Shown one piece after another: positions 1-11,075 of a DNA stretch of 64,000 bases. The first letter of the stretch is position 1. Each line of letters starts with the position of its first letter. Both the position numbers and the translations under genes were made by a program. The notes under the pieces were generated by a model. That model worked only from the letters and a program-made list of their open reading frames with translations. It did no database searches and was not told the DNA's origin. The DNA is from Diabrotica undecimpunctata (lineage: Eukaryota; Arthropoda; Insecta; Coleoptera; Chrysomelidae): contig NC_092809.1 in NCBI RefSeq assembly GCF_040954645.1, positions 136,079,914 through 136,143,913 of the forward strand, written 5' to 3'.

Positions 1-600
1 TTCAGAATAACTTCTTATTCTCGTAGCACTACAACCAGATATGGGTCTTATATGACTGCACAACTTGCTTCCATCTCACACGGTCGTCGATGATAGTTGG
101 GTCGGTGGCCAAATCTGACTATATATTATTTATTCATCGCATTTGTTGTCGTTCTAAGGCCCCTGTCGGAGTCTCCTTCCAGATTAACTCGATAAGGCGG
201 TTATTAAGAAGCCAATGGAGATGACATATCTTAGGCCTTGTGATTTAATTTGTTAAACGACTTGACTATCTTGATATAATATCTGTTTTACCTCGACATT
301 TGTTCCCATTCAGTATTGGTTGATATTCATGTCGTGATAGGGTCTGAAGATTCTTCTAAGGATTTTTCTCCCAAAACATCTGAGTTTTATTCCCATTGCT
401 ATTGTCAGCGTCTACATCTCACTCTCATACATGAGCGCAAGTGTAATCATTGTTTTATATATCCTTACTTTTAAAGGTCGTGTTAAGCTTTCAGATTTAA
501 TAGTGTTGTTGAGGTTAAATATACATCTGTTTGCTGCTTGAATTCTCCCTTTTATCTCTCTTGTGATATCGTTAGCTGCGGTGATTGTCGCTCCGAGATA
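1..600 (-). pseudogene. RTE-like LINE reverse transcriptase, decayed C-terminal part
   Basis: Read on the minus strand, positions 409-330 give a recognisable RT thumb/C-terminal block (TLTIAMGIKLRCFGRKILRR, then IF), matching the usual WTLT...FERKILRRIFGP pattern of RTE-like LINEs. The rest is broken by stops and frameshifts. The fragment runs off the left edge of the window, so its 3' end is not seen. No endonuclease or catalytic FADD motif is visible here. Family call comes from motif resemblance; clade is uncertain. Confidence 0.55.
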
Positions 601-904
601 TTAACCCTTTCAGTCATGTTTCACCTGCGCTAGTTTTTTAAGATTTGTTAAGTCCTTTTGGGTACAAATGAAACCATAATAATTGTTTAATATATGCATG
701 TTATATTTTTTTAATGTTCAAAAAGTGTTGCATGAATGTTTAAACTGTTTATGTAATTAAGCATGAACTTAGGCAGAAAATATTTTTTGGTTCCTGAAAA
801 AGAAGCGGTACTAAAAGAGTTTAAAACGCTCCACTATTTTAAAGTTATATGGTATCCAAAACATTTCAGTCTTTGTTCTTGAACCTTAGTTAAAACTTTT
901 TATA

Positions 905-1400
905 GGTCACACTTCACTGCCGTATATCACACTCTCGCATATCGCTTATTTCAGCCTTTCCCGATCAGAGTACTACGCTTATTCACTTCCATGTAAACCA
1001 AACAGCCGGTATTCTGTGGGCAATTTCTTGATCTAATGTCCCATTTTCCGTTGTGTAGAAGCCAAGGTGTTTAAATTCTCCTACTCTTCTTACTCGTCCA
1101 AGCAATTCGATATCCTCAAGCATTCCTGCTCCTGTAAATCACATATATCTACTACTCTGCTAACCTTAAGTCTTCATTCTTCAGTAGCCCGTCTCCAGCC
1201 CTCCAAATTCTCCTAAAACATTTATTTGCTATTCTCAGGTAATGATAATATCGGTAATTCTCCATATCATCAGCAAAGAGTATTCACCAACGAGCTCCCC
1301 TTATCTTCTCTGTCAGTACATCCATAAAAAGATTAAACCGGTAGAGATTGAAGAGTCTTGACACAAACCAACCGTCACTGGAAAACTATTTGTCAATCCG
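905..1400 (-). pseudogene. LINE reverse transcriptase core remnant (LFADD motif)
   Basis: On the minus strand this reads, across frameshifts, a V-x-V-G-L-x-Q start, a MDVLTEKIRGA-like helix, the catalytic LFADDM motif (about 1262-1280), and a block FKHLGFYTTENGTLDQEIAH followed by RIPAVW, the RTE-type 'FKYLGS...EIxxRIxxxW' segment. Several stops show it is dead. It may belong to the same ancient insertion as the fragment at the left edge, but the order of domains is not continuous enough to be sure. Confidence 0.55.
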
Positions 1401-1647
1401 ACACAAATCTTTGCTTTGGTGTACGTCCCACATACATATCCTTCTCAGGAACCCATTTATCTTTCATACATCTTTGTAGCTAATTAATTTCCAAAAAAAT
1501 CGTAATCTCATCGTTAACGTCTATATTTTTTCCAAGTTAAAGGATAGCTGTAAACCCTAACATGTAAAAGAAAAATTTTAATACACTTCTCCGTTTATTA
1601 ATTTATTTACAAACTCTATTAATGCTATAATTTAACAAATTACGAAT

Positions 1648-1852
1648 CATCATCATCATCAGTAGCTCGACAACCCTTTCTGGGTCCTGGCTTGTTCTAG
1701 GATTTTCCGCCATTCTGTTCTGTTCCTTGCTTTGTTTTTCCAGTTGGTAATCTTAAGTGTTTTTAGATCTTGCTCCACTTGTTCCATGTATCTAAGTTTG
1801 GGTCTTCCCTTTGACCTTCTTCCTACTGGTGTTTGTCTCATAATTACAAGCA
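1648..1852 (-). mobile_element. 5'-truncated RTE LINE 3' end with 15-bp TSD
   Basis: The minus strand encodes the last ~60 residues of an RTE ORF2, including GRRSKGRPKLRYMEQVEQDL and ARNRTEWRKILEQA, ending in a stop that runs straight into a (TGA/GAT)n tail, the usual simple-repeat tail of RTE elements. The insert is bounded by the identical 15-mer TAACAAATTACGAAT at 1633-1647 and 1853-1867, a target-site duplication. It is the same family as the copy at 32257-33200. The perfect TSD and uninterrupted frame suggest a fairly recent insertion. It is only 205 bp and cannot move by itself. Confidence 0.85.
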
Positions 1853-1867
1853 TAACAAATTACGAAT

Positions 1868-2190
1868 GCGTATCCAAATAAAATAAAAAGAAAACCGCTT
1901 GAAGCTTGACTAACTTTTTCTATTATTTTAAGGCACATTGAGGTAATTGTTTATAGCTTCTAAGGCTTTTTGGAACTTCTTCAATAGTGATGGATTCTAT
2001 ACTGCTATCTTCTATATAAACCTGTACTTCCGTATATTCAGTCATGTGTTCGGTTAATAGGTCTTTGTAGTATGATTGTCATTTGTCTGCACCGATTGGG
2101 TTCATTTTTCTGTGTTCTCTGAACGACGAATACACTGAAAATCAAAGTAAAGAAAACAAAATATATAGTTGTCGAAACATTTAATATCGA
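1868..2190. other. Unassigned AT-rich sequence
   Basis: No domain, RNA gene or repeat boundary was recognised. Short open frames on the minus strand here have no protein-like motif and are treated as noise. Confidence 0.4.
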
Positions 2191-2194
2191 AAAC

Positions 2195-2540
2195 TCAGTA
2201 CTAAAATTAGAAAACAAAATCCTGGAAAGGGTAGAACATTTTAAATACCTGGATAACTTGCATAAAAAAACTTTATTAACGGACATTCTGCATTGTGCAG
2301 TAGAAGTCTGTCATTTACCACACGTCTAAGGGTATTGAAGTGCTACGTCTGGTCCGCTTGGTTCTATGTATGTGAAACCTGGACAACAAAAATAAAAAAT
2401 CTTAACAAATTAGAAGCGTTCGAGTAGTGGCGTTACCTTAGCATATTTAGAATCCCGTAGTTAGCATATCTAACGAACGCGTACTAGAGACCATGTACAA
2501 AGAGCAAGAATTAATGAACATTTTAAAAATGAGAAAGCTC
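2195..2540 (+). pseudogene. LINE RT thumb remnant, plus strand
   Basis: With frame changes, the plus strand reads VEHFKYLDNL, then VLKCYVWSAWFYVCETWTT and NKLEAFE-WRYLSIFRIP. This matches the 'YLG ... RCYVFSxLLYGxExWT ... KLEAFExWxYRRxLRI' block of the (AAG)n-tailed LINE family seen elsewhere in the window (for example 36489-37123 and 51127-52581). Stops and frameshifts show old decay. No 3' tail or TSD was found. Confidence 0.5.
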
Positions 2541-2689
2541 TAATCGGTCATATTATTATCATTATTATTACTAATATTATAAATAAGCAAGGGCAGATTC
2601 CTAGTAAATTATAAAATTACAAAAAAATATATTACGAAATTACAATTTTTGGTTTAAAAGAAAAACAATATTTTAACTATAATATAAAA

Positions 2690-4740
2690 TAGTCAAGTCT
2701 GTTTTTAAACGCGTTGGTAGAGGGCGCAGAGACCATGTTGTCATTAAGGTTCTTCCAGCACTTAAAAACTCTATTTGGTAGAAAGTTCTGTCTTGATCTT
2801 GTAGAAAAGTTGTCTTTTGTAAGTTTAAACTGGTGAATTTATGGTAATCATTTCATCGAGATTTCTAAAATTGAATTTTATTATTTTGTATGTGGTAATT
2901 AAGTCTTCACGTTGTCAGCGAAGTTCAAAAGAAATTAAGTTAGCCATATTAAGTCTTTCTGCATAAGAAGGTCTCCTCGGTCCCAAAGGAATTCGAGTGG
3001 CTTTTCTTTGAACGTTTTTCAACAAAGTTTTGTCTCGAAACAATAACACCTACGAATAAAATATAGTGTGAAGTTCGTGCGTTTACAAATAGAAGTTATG
3101 GCCTTGTTTGCGGGAAGCAAAAGTAGTCAGGGCACACTTTAAACTGTTTTATGGATTTATTAACAATAAACTACATACTAAAAACAAGTGAGAAAACTGT
3201 AAGAGTTCTTTTCGTTGTCACCTTGTCGTGTGATCGTGTTCTGACAGCCATCAGCTGCTCTGATCTCCTCTTCTTTTCTCCGTCGACGTTCCCTCACTTC
3301 GGTAGCATAGTCAACCCATGTGTGGCTGGAGGTTAACTGTCAATTTGCCACAAAGTAATATGGATAACCAAGTTAGGCTGCTGTTTACGATAACACCAAA
3401 GTTGTTATACGACAACACAGAATCTAATGGTTGCCCGTTAACAAAGTACGGCACAAGTAAGTTATTTTTACCAATTCGAAGCATTACACATTTCTCCGCA
3501 TTTAAGGCAAACGAAACATCAAGTTAAAATAGAGTCCATTTCATAGCAAGTCCATTTGGAGGGTCAGCTGGTTTGTGATTGGATTGGCATATATTTTTAT
3601 GTCATCAGCATAGAACGATATTTTACTTGAAACATAATAAGGAACATCGCTGGTATAAACTGTACAAAGCAGGGGTCCACGGACAGAACCCTGAGGCACT
3701 TAACTTTCCACTAGTCTGTCTTGAGAGAAAGATTCACCAACTCTAACTGTGTAATGTCGATCTGTCAGGAAATCATCTATCCAACGAAGTGAATTACCGC
3801 GAACTCCGAAATATTTTAGCTTATGCAGAAGTCTGCGCTTAGGTACACGGTCAAAGACTTTAGAGAGATCTAGATAAACAACGTCAACCTGCTGCGAACT
3901 GTTGAGGGATGACGTCCACTCGTTAACACAATGTAGGAGATTGGTTAGAGTAGAGCGACCAGAGACAAACCCTTGTTGTTGTGTTAGAATAATATGTTCC
4001 TGGAGAAGGATTTTGTTCATCTCCTCGAAAATAATTGGTTCCATGACTTTGCTAACTACTGGCAGTGAGCTAATCGGACGATAATTATTGGGGTGGAGTT
4101 TTTTGCCTTTTTAAAAAATAATAGTGACGGATGCTAATTTCCATCTATAGGGGGTAAGGAATTCTGGATAAAAAAGTGTTTACATAATTAGCGTTAAGAG
4201 TATTGCAAGCGTGTCTGCGTATCTTTTTATTTAAACCAGGTGAAGCGGTTGTGCGAAGTGATGTTTGATATGATCAACTGTGAATTCAACTTGCCGTAAG
4301 GATGCGCTGACACGATTAAAGTTATTAGCAGGTAGATATCCATGATTCGATTCTTTAGTAAAAACCTGTGAAAATGCTAAAGAGAGAGTTTCGGAAGATT
4401 CTTTGTCAGAAGAGCATAAAGTCTGGTTGGGTTTTTGAAGTAGAGGACTGGAAACTTTAGACGTCAAGGAGGATCTATGTATTTGTAGACGTTTTTAATG
4501 TTACAACTTACAATACCACTTTAAAATTGAATCTTAGAGTTTTTAGAGATGTTCGTAAGTTATTTGAAAATCTGCGGTGGTTTTGGAAATCACTGAGAAG
4601 CCCTGTATGTTTAAATTTCTGGCATAGAGATGTTGTTTGTGATTAATTTGTTTTATTGCTGTTTGATTTATCCAGGGTTTCCATTCAGGGCAAAATCGAA
4701 GGGAAACGCTAGGTCGGAAGAAAACAGCTGTTCTGACAGC
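2690..4740 (-). mobile_element. CR1-like LINE (ORF2 part), decayed
   Basis: Reading from 4740 down to 2690 on the minus strand gives, in the correct CR1 order: the linker between endonuclease and RT (YEHL.., then SFSQVFTKE-like residues), the RT entry NNYRPISSLPVVSKVMEP, the RT core, and the C-terminal block KNVQRKATRIPLGPRRPSYA, then ERLN. The endonuclease is absent, so the copy is 5'-truncated. There are multiple stops and frameshifts. No clear TSD. CR1 assignment rests on the QRKATR..G.RRPSYAERL motif. Confidence 0.7.
3340..4130 (-). pseudogene. CR1-type reverse transcriptase core
   Basis: The longest open piece (3700-4044) covers RT motifs including QQGFVSGRSTLTNLLH, then VVYLDLSKVFDRVPKRRLLH (the first catalytic Asp is in YLDLSKVFD) and DDFLTDRHYTVRVG. 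After one stop the frame continues with VPQGSVRGPLL and the catalytic FYADDIKIYA at about 3590-3616, then IGKNN...VPYFVNGQPLDS and FGVIVNSSLTW. The catalytic motifs are present but the frame is broken, so it is non-functional. Confidence 0.7.
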
Positions 4741-4744
4741 GTAA

Positions 4745-5985
4745 CATTAGACAATGGACAGGTCGAACAGTCGAAGAATTGTTTCATCTAGCTGCTAACC
4801 GAGAAACATTTCATTAGCTTGTTAATACGCTGCACACAAACAAGCACGGAACACAAAGAAGATTGTTGGAGTGTTTGGATTGCGTTGCAGAGGCAATAAG
4901 TACCACCAAAAAACCAGTTCCAGTAAAGACTATAGACTGGAGGTAGTTTCACGTAACAGGTCCTTATAAGGTAGTAAATTTTCACTTATGGCTCCTCGTA
5001 CCACACCTTGGTCACTGAATCATTCTACAGGTCACACCAGGTGAAGGTAGCCATATATGGCAAGAAAACTGGCTAGCAGCAGCTGGCTGCACAAAACTGA
5101 CCACGGTCTAGAATGCAAAACTTTTATAATTATGATATCGTGAACCAGACAGGTGGCATCCATAAAATAGTGTTTTTAATAACGATTTTTAAATATTTTT
5201 GGTACGCTGTTTAAAAAATGCCTGTCTTGTTCTCAGCAGTTTCAGATGTTTCGTAATCGATTTTAAAAATCAAAGCATAAAACATATTTAAATTCCCGGC
5301 ATTAAAATGGTTATTGAGCTGTGTAATATTTTATATCTGCACAGATTATGTAGGTACCCATATCATTGTTTTATATAAGTTACTGCAAAATTTGATATAA
5401 GAAAGTATAAATTATTGTTTACGTTGGGGATTATCAGCTGCGTAATAAAACTGGGCTATCAAAACGTGAACATGAATATTCTAATACATGAAATATAAAC
5501 CGAATATCATCACACTGTTATAAGATAAGTAAAATCCCGCGCCTCTGTAATATAAAGACGTTTCTGAACTTGATTTGGAGGACCACAAAATATAAAAGTT
5601 GCTAAACCCCCCAAGGGTTAATATTGTCAGCCGATACTGCTGTCGGACCACGCAATAGGCACACAGAGAAACAAGAGATACCTTGAGAAGGTCCTTCAAT
5701 GGCCACCGTTAAAGAAGAAGAAAAAACAGAAAACAAGTCAAAAGCATCAGAACAGGCCTCGTAGAGAACACGGCACTCTTGATTTCCCTGGAGTTCCGGC
5801 CACAATGGCTTCTACTTCCGGCGTTCGGCGCGTTTTCGTATCTTCTTCACTACAGTGACGGTTCGATTGGGGGTTGATGAATTAGTGAAAGTTTGTTTTT
5901 TGACACAAAAGGAAAAATCTAAGAGATATGACAAATATATAAAACAATAAAAAAATACCCAGACCTACATGTTTCCCAACAATTC
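4745..5985. other. Unassigned region
   Basis: No recognisable domain. The stretch 5590-5880 is less AT-rich than its surroundings and holds short open frames on the minus strand with no family motif. I could not link it to any element. Confidence 0.35.
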
Positions 5986-6774
5986 ACTTGTCTCTTTCTG
6001 TTCGTCGACCTCACAATTTAAACATTTCAAAATTAATCATAATTGCTAATGCAATGTGCAAAGTAAATTTAATTTATATTTTTATTTTAGCATTTGTCCT
6101 CTCTTTACACTCTTCAGATATTTCATTATCCAGTTTTCAATCTCCTTCCCCATGGCAGCTCTGGTTTGAGAGTTATTCCAAGCAGTATATAAAAATAAAA
6201 TTAACTTATATTCATAAATTGAACAAATTAATTTCAGATTTTGTTAGTTATATTTTATTTATTGTGAATAAATCATCATTCAATAGCGTAAATTTAAACA
6301 AGTGAATTTCAAGGTACAAAGTGCCACAATCTTAATGAATCTCGCCTGAACTAGAAGAATACCAACCCAACTATTAATAAATCCGTAAAATAGTTTCGAA
6401 ACACAATTCAGATTTCTGCCTTATTCTGAGCCTTCTAAAAATTGCAAGGCAAAGCAGACGTTGATAAAGGTGTTAATAGAGACATGGGGAATCTAAAATT
6501 TGCATTCCACGACATGTCTCCTCAACTAAGCAGAAATCATTAGCGAATTGGTTTCTTGTACTCATACAGAGTAGATCCGAATAAAATGAAAAAGACAGTC
6601 AAGATTTGATTTCACGTACAAAGCGTCTATGTATCTGTTTATACGTATTTCGCATCGTATCTCATCATGGTGAGCCTTATTAACGCAAACTTTTCGATTT
6701 TAATTATTTTATTAACTTAAATAAGTTATTATTGTATTGAAACATTTGTTATTTGATCCCATAACTGGTATATG
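5986..6774. other. Unassigned AT-rich region with a doubtful 105-codon ORF
   Basis: An open frame on the plus strand at 5988-6305 (105 codons) is rich in I, S, K and N as expected from AT-rich random sequence, and has no motif I recognise. I do not call it a gene. The rest shows nothing. Confidence 0.35.
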
Positions 6775-6975
6775 TCCAATGTCGGAAGTCCAGAAAACGT
6801 CCTAGTACGAAGATCCAGAGAACGTCCGAGTACGGACATTCAGAGAATGTTCATATTTAGTTCATCCGAAGTACGTCCCACGTCGTATGTCCCAAGGACG
6901 TCCGTTTAAAGTCCATAGACGTTAGGACCAAAACTGGACGTATTTTGGACGTCCAGATGACGTCGTGTGGTATTA
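6775..6975. repeat. ACGTCC / GGACGT-rich degenerate repeat
   Basis: About 200 bp with many copies of ACGTCC, GGACGT or one-base variants on both strands (near 6797, 6821, 6874, 6896, 6936 and 6951), separated by short spacers such as AGTCCAGA and GAGTACGGACA. The unit is irregular, so this looks like an old minisatellite or part of a repetitive element, not a coding region. Confidence 0.5.
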
Positions 6976-7019
6976 GGGTACCTTTTGAGGCACTTTTTGC
7001 AGCTTTTAGCTTTTTGTTT

Positions 7020-7205
7020 TTTAATCATTCAGTACAAAATTTTTAAGAATTTTTTGTATAGACAAGTACAACAAAAAGATAAGTGATCTCTCTATTTCCT
7101 TCTCTCCTCTATCTCCTTCTAAAGCATAAAAGCTTTAGCTATTTATCTCCACTCTCCGGCTTGCACCGACCACCAGTTCGGTAACAAGTTTTGGTGACGT
7201 GGTAA
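7020..7205 (+). other. Possible LTR end and primer-binding site (weak)
   Basis: A CATAAAAGC box at about 7125 is followed by a pyrimidine-rich stretch, GTTCGGTAACA, and then TTTTGGTGACGTGG at 7189-7202. Insect Gypsy/BEL-type elements often have an LTR end followed by a primer-binding site of the form TTTGGTGACCCCGACGTG; the sequence here looks like a shortened version. No matching second LTR and no gag or pol was found. This is inference only. Confidence 0.2.
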
Positions 7206-8227
7206 GTTGTTATAGTCTAATACATTTTATCTACTTAAAGGATCTAGATAAGGTAAGTCACTGGTTGATCAACAGAGTTGCGCTAGCATTGGCCTAATCT
7301 AATAAAGACCTAAGATCTGACCTAGAATTTCTTTAGGACTCACTTTTAAAGAATACGTTGATGATAATCAAAGGATACCACCGAGTATTGAAAAATGCAT
7401 TAACTCAAGAGAGACTCATAACTTATTATTACAACTTCCAAGTAAACAGTAAGGAAATTGTTTTGAAACTGAATCATTTGGTATAAGCCGTTTTTTATGC
7501 CAAAAATATTTAGGATAATTTTAATATTTAATGGATATTACACTCAGTGTCATATAGTTACATTATCTTCTTCTCGCTTATCACGTGAGAATTGTACACA
7601 TATTATTAATATTTTCTTTATAATTTTAATCATATTTATAATGCACATAATAGAGAGACAAATTTCCTTTCTTTGATTGGCTACGCCTTTGATGTTTTGT
7701 TGTTACGTTTTCTTCTCCGCAGAACTATTTGCAGTTTGGCGGCAACGAATGTTTTGTACGGAGAGAAAAGGGGCGGCCGTCAATTTCAACTTTATCGAGG
7801 GGCGACTATCGCTGCCCCAAAATGAGATTTTTCAATAGCTTCCAATTTTCACCTTAACTGTTATTGCACTGCCTGCGCCGTGTAGCTGCTCCTTTTATTT
7901 CTCAAGATAAAATGGACGTTTTTAGGACTTAATTTGCTACTAGGCTGTTTGTGAGTTGTTTGAGTACGTTATGTATTTTTCGAATGATTCTCTAATACTA
8001 GTATAAATGTTTAAAGCTTCTACAAAATTTTAAGCAAATAAATATTATAAATATCGCACACTACAGGTTCAACTTAGCAAAATGAAGGAATTCACCTAGA
8101 TTATTTATTTATATGGGATAAAACCACAATTATTGCTTGTAATAAAAATCACATTTTAAGTTTATTTTTGATGTTTTGATTTCTATTCCCGAAATCGTTT
8201 TCAAAATGATTATTTTAAAATAAGAAA
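7206..8227. other. Unassigned region
   Basis: A short plus-strand stretch near 7340-7450 is open and might be a gag-like leader fragment, but I cannot assign it. The segment 7680-7870 is relatively GC-rich. Nothing else recognised. Confidence 0.3.
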
Positions 8228-8340
8228 TCTCCTTGTATCCTGAATCTATGGTGTACCTCGAGTTCTTAAAACCATACTGGCGGTGGATCAGCTGATTCCT
8301 CTCTTCCAGCACTTGCTCAAGCCGGTCTTTAAAAAGATGT
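8228..8340 (-). pseudogene. Short reverse transcriptase remnant
   Basis: The minus strand reads HLFKDRLEQVLEERNQLIHR followed by QYGFKNSRYTIDS, matching the RT segment 'LFExxLxxxLExxxxLxxxQYGFRxxRSTIDA' of Jockey/R1-type LINEs. Only this motif is left; no FADD motif or 3' end is visible. Adjacent minus-strand open frames (8130-8227 and 8375-8617) have no recognised domain. Confidence 0.4.
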
Positions 8341-9050
8341 TTATTTCGTTTTGACCCTGAACCGAGAAAACAGATCAGCCGTTAGGGCATGTTTTCTTGT
8401 TTATCTTCACCTTTCGAGATACGGTCAACCTTTGCCTTTTTTTAACTAAGTTGGGAACTACTGGTGTACAAGAAATTCGTGCAACGTCCTCAGAAAGACC
8501 TGCATGTAGCTTATTGCGACGAGCTTGACTGTCTCCAGCATGACGGACTGTCGATGGCATGACGTCTTTTGGATCTTTATCCATTTTATAGCCTCGTCGA
8601 GCTCTACATGAGCTCATTTTATCTACATGAGAGAAGAGCTTGCATTTTAGGAGTATTAATGCCTTAAATATGATAAAGGTCTATAAATTTATGTATAAAT
8701 AGTAGCATAGATATTAGGCCTGTTTAAGGTGTCACCAATATTACATATTTAGTTATATGTATAGACAGTTCTTAATTCTTAAAGAGATCCATTTTTTGTC
8801 TTTGTATTTTGACGTCGATTCAAGAAGCTATCAGTCAGACTACACTTTGGTCAATAAGCCAGATAGAATTGAGAATTATATTTTTGTTAGATCATTTAAA
8901 TATGGAAATAGACTTTGAAGCAAGTTTAAAGCTAAAGCTATAAGTTAAACATATATTTCTTAAAAAAAAATACGTCGAAGTACGAACTTCCTGGGTATAA
9001 TGGTATATTATTTATTAAAATAACTAAACAATTTTATCCAAAAGGATTAC
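8341..9050. other. Unassigned region with one basic 80-codon ORF
   Basis: An 80-codon minus-strand frame at 8375-8617 is basic in composition (many K and R) but has no domain I recognise. It lies just upstream of the RT remnant on the same strand and may be element-derived. The remainder is AT-rich and unassigned. Confidence 0.25.
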
Positions 9051-9056
9051 AAATCT

Positions 9057-9093
9057 TCAAAACGTTTTCGGTCCAGTCGTACCATCATCAGTG
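9057..9093 (-). ncRNA. Hammerhead-ribozyme-like motif
   Basis: The minus strand reads CTGATGA-T-GG...CC-GAAA followed by the self-complementary AAAACGTTTT. CTGATGA and GAAA are the two halves of the hammerhead catalytic core, GG...CC can form a short stem II, and a palindromic stem III is typical of ribozymes acting as dimers. One extra base follows the CTGATGA box, so activity is uncertain. Hammerheads of this type are known from Penelope-like retroelements. Confidence 0.4.
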
Positions 9094-9380
9094 AAAAGAC
9101 ATTAAAAGTAGTTGATACTAGCTAAGTAAACAGATGCAGAAACCCATTTCTTACGCGAAAATCATTGTGAATTAAAATATATTAATGACACTAGTTTGAT
9201 GTTATAAGATTTAACATGAAGGGACTATACATCTTTCCTGTTTGAAAGGGTGGACAACTTTGTCCAACTCCACAAGGAAACTAAGTTCCTGTAGCTAGCT
9301 GTATACCATATATCACAAAAAATTTATTTAAAATCCTTTATAAAAGGTATATAATTAAAACACCCAATCGGGCTACATCA

Positions 9381-9417
9381 CAAAACGTTTTCGGAATCTA
9401 TATTCCATCATCAGTGT
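9381..9417 (-). ncRNA. Second hammerhead-ribozyme-like motif
   Basis: Minus strand: CTGATGA-T-GGAAT-ATAG-ATTCC-GAAA followed by the palindrome AAAACGTTTT. The five-base-pair stem II (GGAAT/ATTCC) is perfect and differs from the neighbouring copy at 9057 in sequence but not in pairing, a compensatory pattern. The following sequence, to about 9480, is repeated in inverted orientation at 44440-44505, where the copy stops inside the motif. Confidence 0.45.
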
Positions 9418-9491
9418 GTCTAGGTGTACATGTTTTGAGCCACTAAATATTTGGGTAAAAACCCGTTAAATGTTATTAATTCAAATTTAGG

Positions 9492-9504
9492 TTACATTAC
9501 TCGA
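9492..9504. repeat. Left target-site duplication of SINE
   Basis: TTACATTACTCGA, identical to 9796-9808 on the other side of the SINE. Confidence 0.9.
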
Positions 9505-9795
9505 GGGCCTGCGTAGCGCAAGCGGTAGGATGCTTGCCTCGCAAGCCGGTGGTCCGAAGTTCGAATCCTACCGCCGGCAAGAACATCTAGACATTTTAAA
9601 AATGTCTATAGGCCCCAGGTCAACTCAGCCCAAATAAAAATGAGTACCTTGGGTAAAACCAGGGGTAATAATAGACGGTTGAAGCGTAGCACTGGCCATG
9701 TTACCTTCCTTGTATACTGTAGGCCCTAGATATAGCAGACTACCCTGCTATACTCCCAAAGCCGCGACAGCGGTATAAAACGGGAGACTATTATT
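9505..9795 (+). mobile_element. tRNA-derived SINE, 291 bp, with perfect TSD
   Basis: The first ~75 bp fold like a tRNA: acceptor arms GCCTGCG/CGCCGGC, an A box TAGCGCAAGCGG (9514-9525) and a B box AGTTCGAATCC (9558-9568), which together form an internal RNA polymerase III promoter. The anticodon loop CTCGCAA would fit a CGC (Ala) tRNA. The tRNA-like head is followed by a ~210-bp unrelated body, so this is a SINE and not a tRNA gene. It is flanked by the identical 13-mer TTACATTACTCGA. SINEs move using a partner LINE; which LINE is not evident. Confidence 0.88.
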
Positions 9796-9808
9796 TTACA
9801 TTACTCGA
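9796..9808. repeat. Right target-site duplication of SINE
   Basis: TTACATTACTCGA, the exact duplicate of 9492-9504. Confidence 0.9.
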
Positions 9809-10140
9809 TCGTATATGTTATGATGTTAAAGTTGAAAGTGGAATTGATGTCATGGCAACGTAAGACTTTAAATAAGGTTGCTGGTCCCGAGACAAAGTAT
9901 CTACGAGGACTTGTTAACAGAAACTGATTGAAATCTTTTGAAATTAAAATTGAAATTGAAGTCATTTCTCACTTTCCGATATTTTGGTTTGGTTTTGCTA
10001 TTTACTAAGATGTCCAGTACACGCAACTTATCTTGTTGGCGTACGGTCTCACCAACTTTTACCTTGCAGTCCTTACATTCATGTATGTAACAAAATAAGT
10101 TTCTCTCTTTTAAAAGAATATGTCAACGATGGCCATATCT
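9809..10140. other. Unassigned AT-rich region
   Basis: No motif recognised. A 62-codon plus-strand frame at 9984-10172 is probably chance. Confidence 0.35.
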
Positions 10141-10144
10141 TATC

Positions 10145-11075
10145 AATATTCAATATTCAAGAAATTTTGTAGTCACACATATCCGACAGATATTTCAGAA
10201 TTAAGTAAGAAGACATGTACACAGATCCAAAAGAAATCAAAGCAGGCCTTTAAGTAAGCGTATTGTATCCAGTCCTCTACTTGTTATACACATACGACAT
10301 ATCTGAACTAGAAAATCTAGCCACATTTGCAGATGATACTGCTATCCTAGCAGTAGATGATACCAGCGAAGAAGCAGCACAAAAATTACATTTGTCAATA
10401 AATAAAATCCATAATTAAACTAAAAAATTAAAAATGAAATTAAATGAATCTTAATAAATTCACGTTAATTTTACAAATAAAAATCCAAAACATTCTAATT
10501 AGAATTAATAATGTCCAAATACGATATGCATCTTCCACAAAATACTTAGGTTTTCACACTTGGTGCAAGACTTCGTTGGAAAGTCCATATTAAAAAGAGA
10601 AGGGAAGAACTAGGTATCCGTTACAAAAAAATGTGTTGACTGATAGGAAGAAATGCAGCATTGTCCATACATAACAAACAACTGTTATGCAAACAAATAC
10701 TAAAACCAGTATGGATGTATAGTTGATAACTCGGGGCTGTTCCAATTCAAATAATATCCAAATCATCCAGAAATTCCAGAATAAAGTATAAAGGAACATC
10801 GTTAATGCTCCTTGATACATCAGAAATGTTGACATCCACAAAGACATTGAGATGAAAGATGTAGATAAAGTTATCAATCAGATGGCAGATAGCCACAAAC
10901 AACTGCTTCATAGTCATGTAAACATCGAGGCCATCCAGCTCCTCGATAATACTGGGTTAGAAAGAAGGCTCAAACGAAGAAAACCATTTAAGTTATTGTA
11001 AAGAGTTAATTCGTGTAAAAGCAGAGCATAGTACTGTGTTGTGTATTAGCTATAGTGGATAGTTGTAAGGTAAAA
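10145..11075 (+). mobile_element. Jockey LINE fragment, copy A (RT C-terminal half and 3' UTR)
   Basis: Plus-strand frames read SHISDRYFRIK, VYTDPKEIKAG, PVLYLLYTYDISELE and the catalytic ATFADDTAIL followed by DDTSEEAAQKLHLSINKIHN. This is closely similar to copy B (minus strand, 16197-16500) and copy C (26599-27736). The 3' UTR shares AAACCATTTAAGTTA and GTGTAAAAGCAGAG with them. The copy is 5'-truncated and contains stops. Its 3' UTR stops matching at about 11075, and a similar tail segment reappears at 13440-13515 beyond the foldback element. Confidence 0.75.

Noticed and set aside
5988..6305. 105-codon plus-strand ORF as a gene
   Set aside because: I/S/K/N-rich composition expected for AT-rich random sequence, no motif, no supporting context.
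9505..9580. Working tRNA gene
   Set aside because: The cloverleaf has mismatches in the acceptor and anticodon stems, it continues into a 210-bp body with no poly-T terminator after the tRNA part, and TSDs enclose the whole 291 bp. It is a SINE head.
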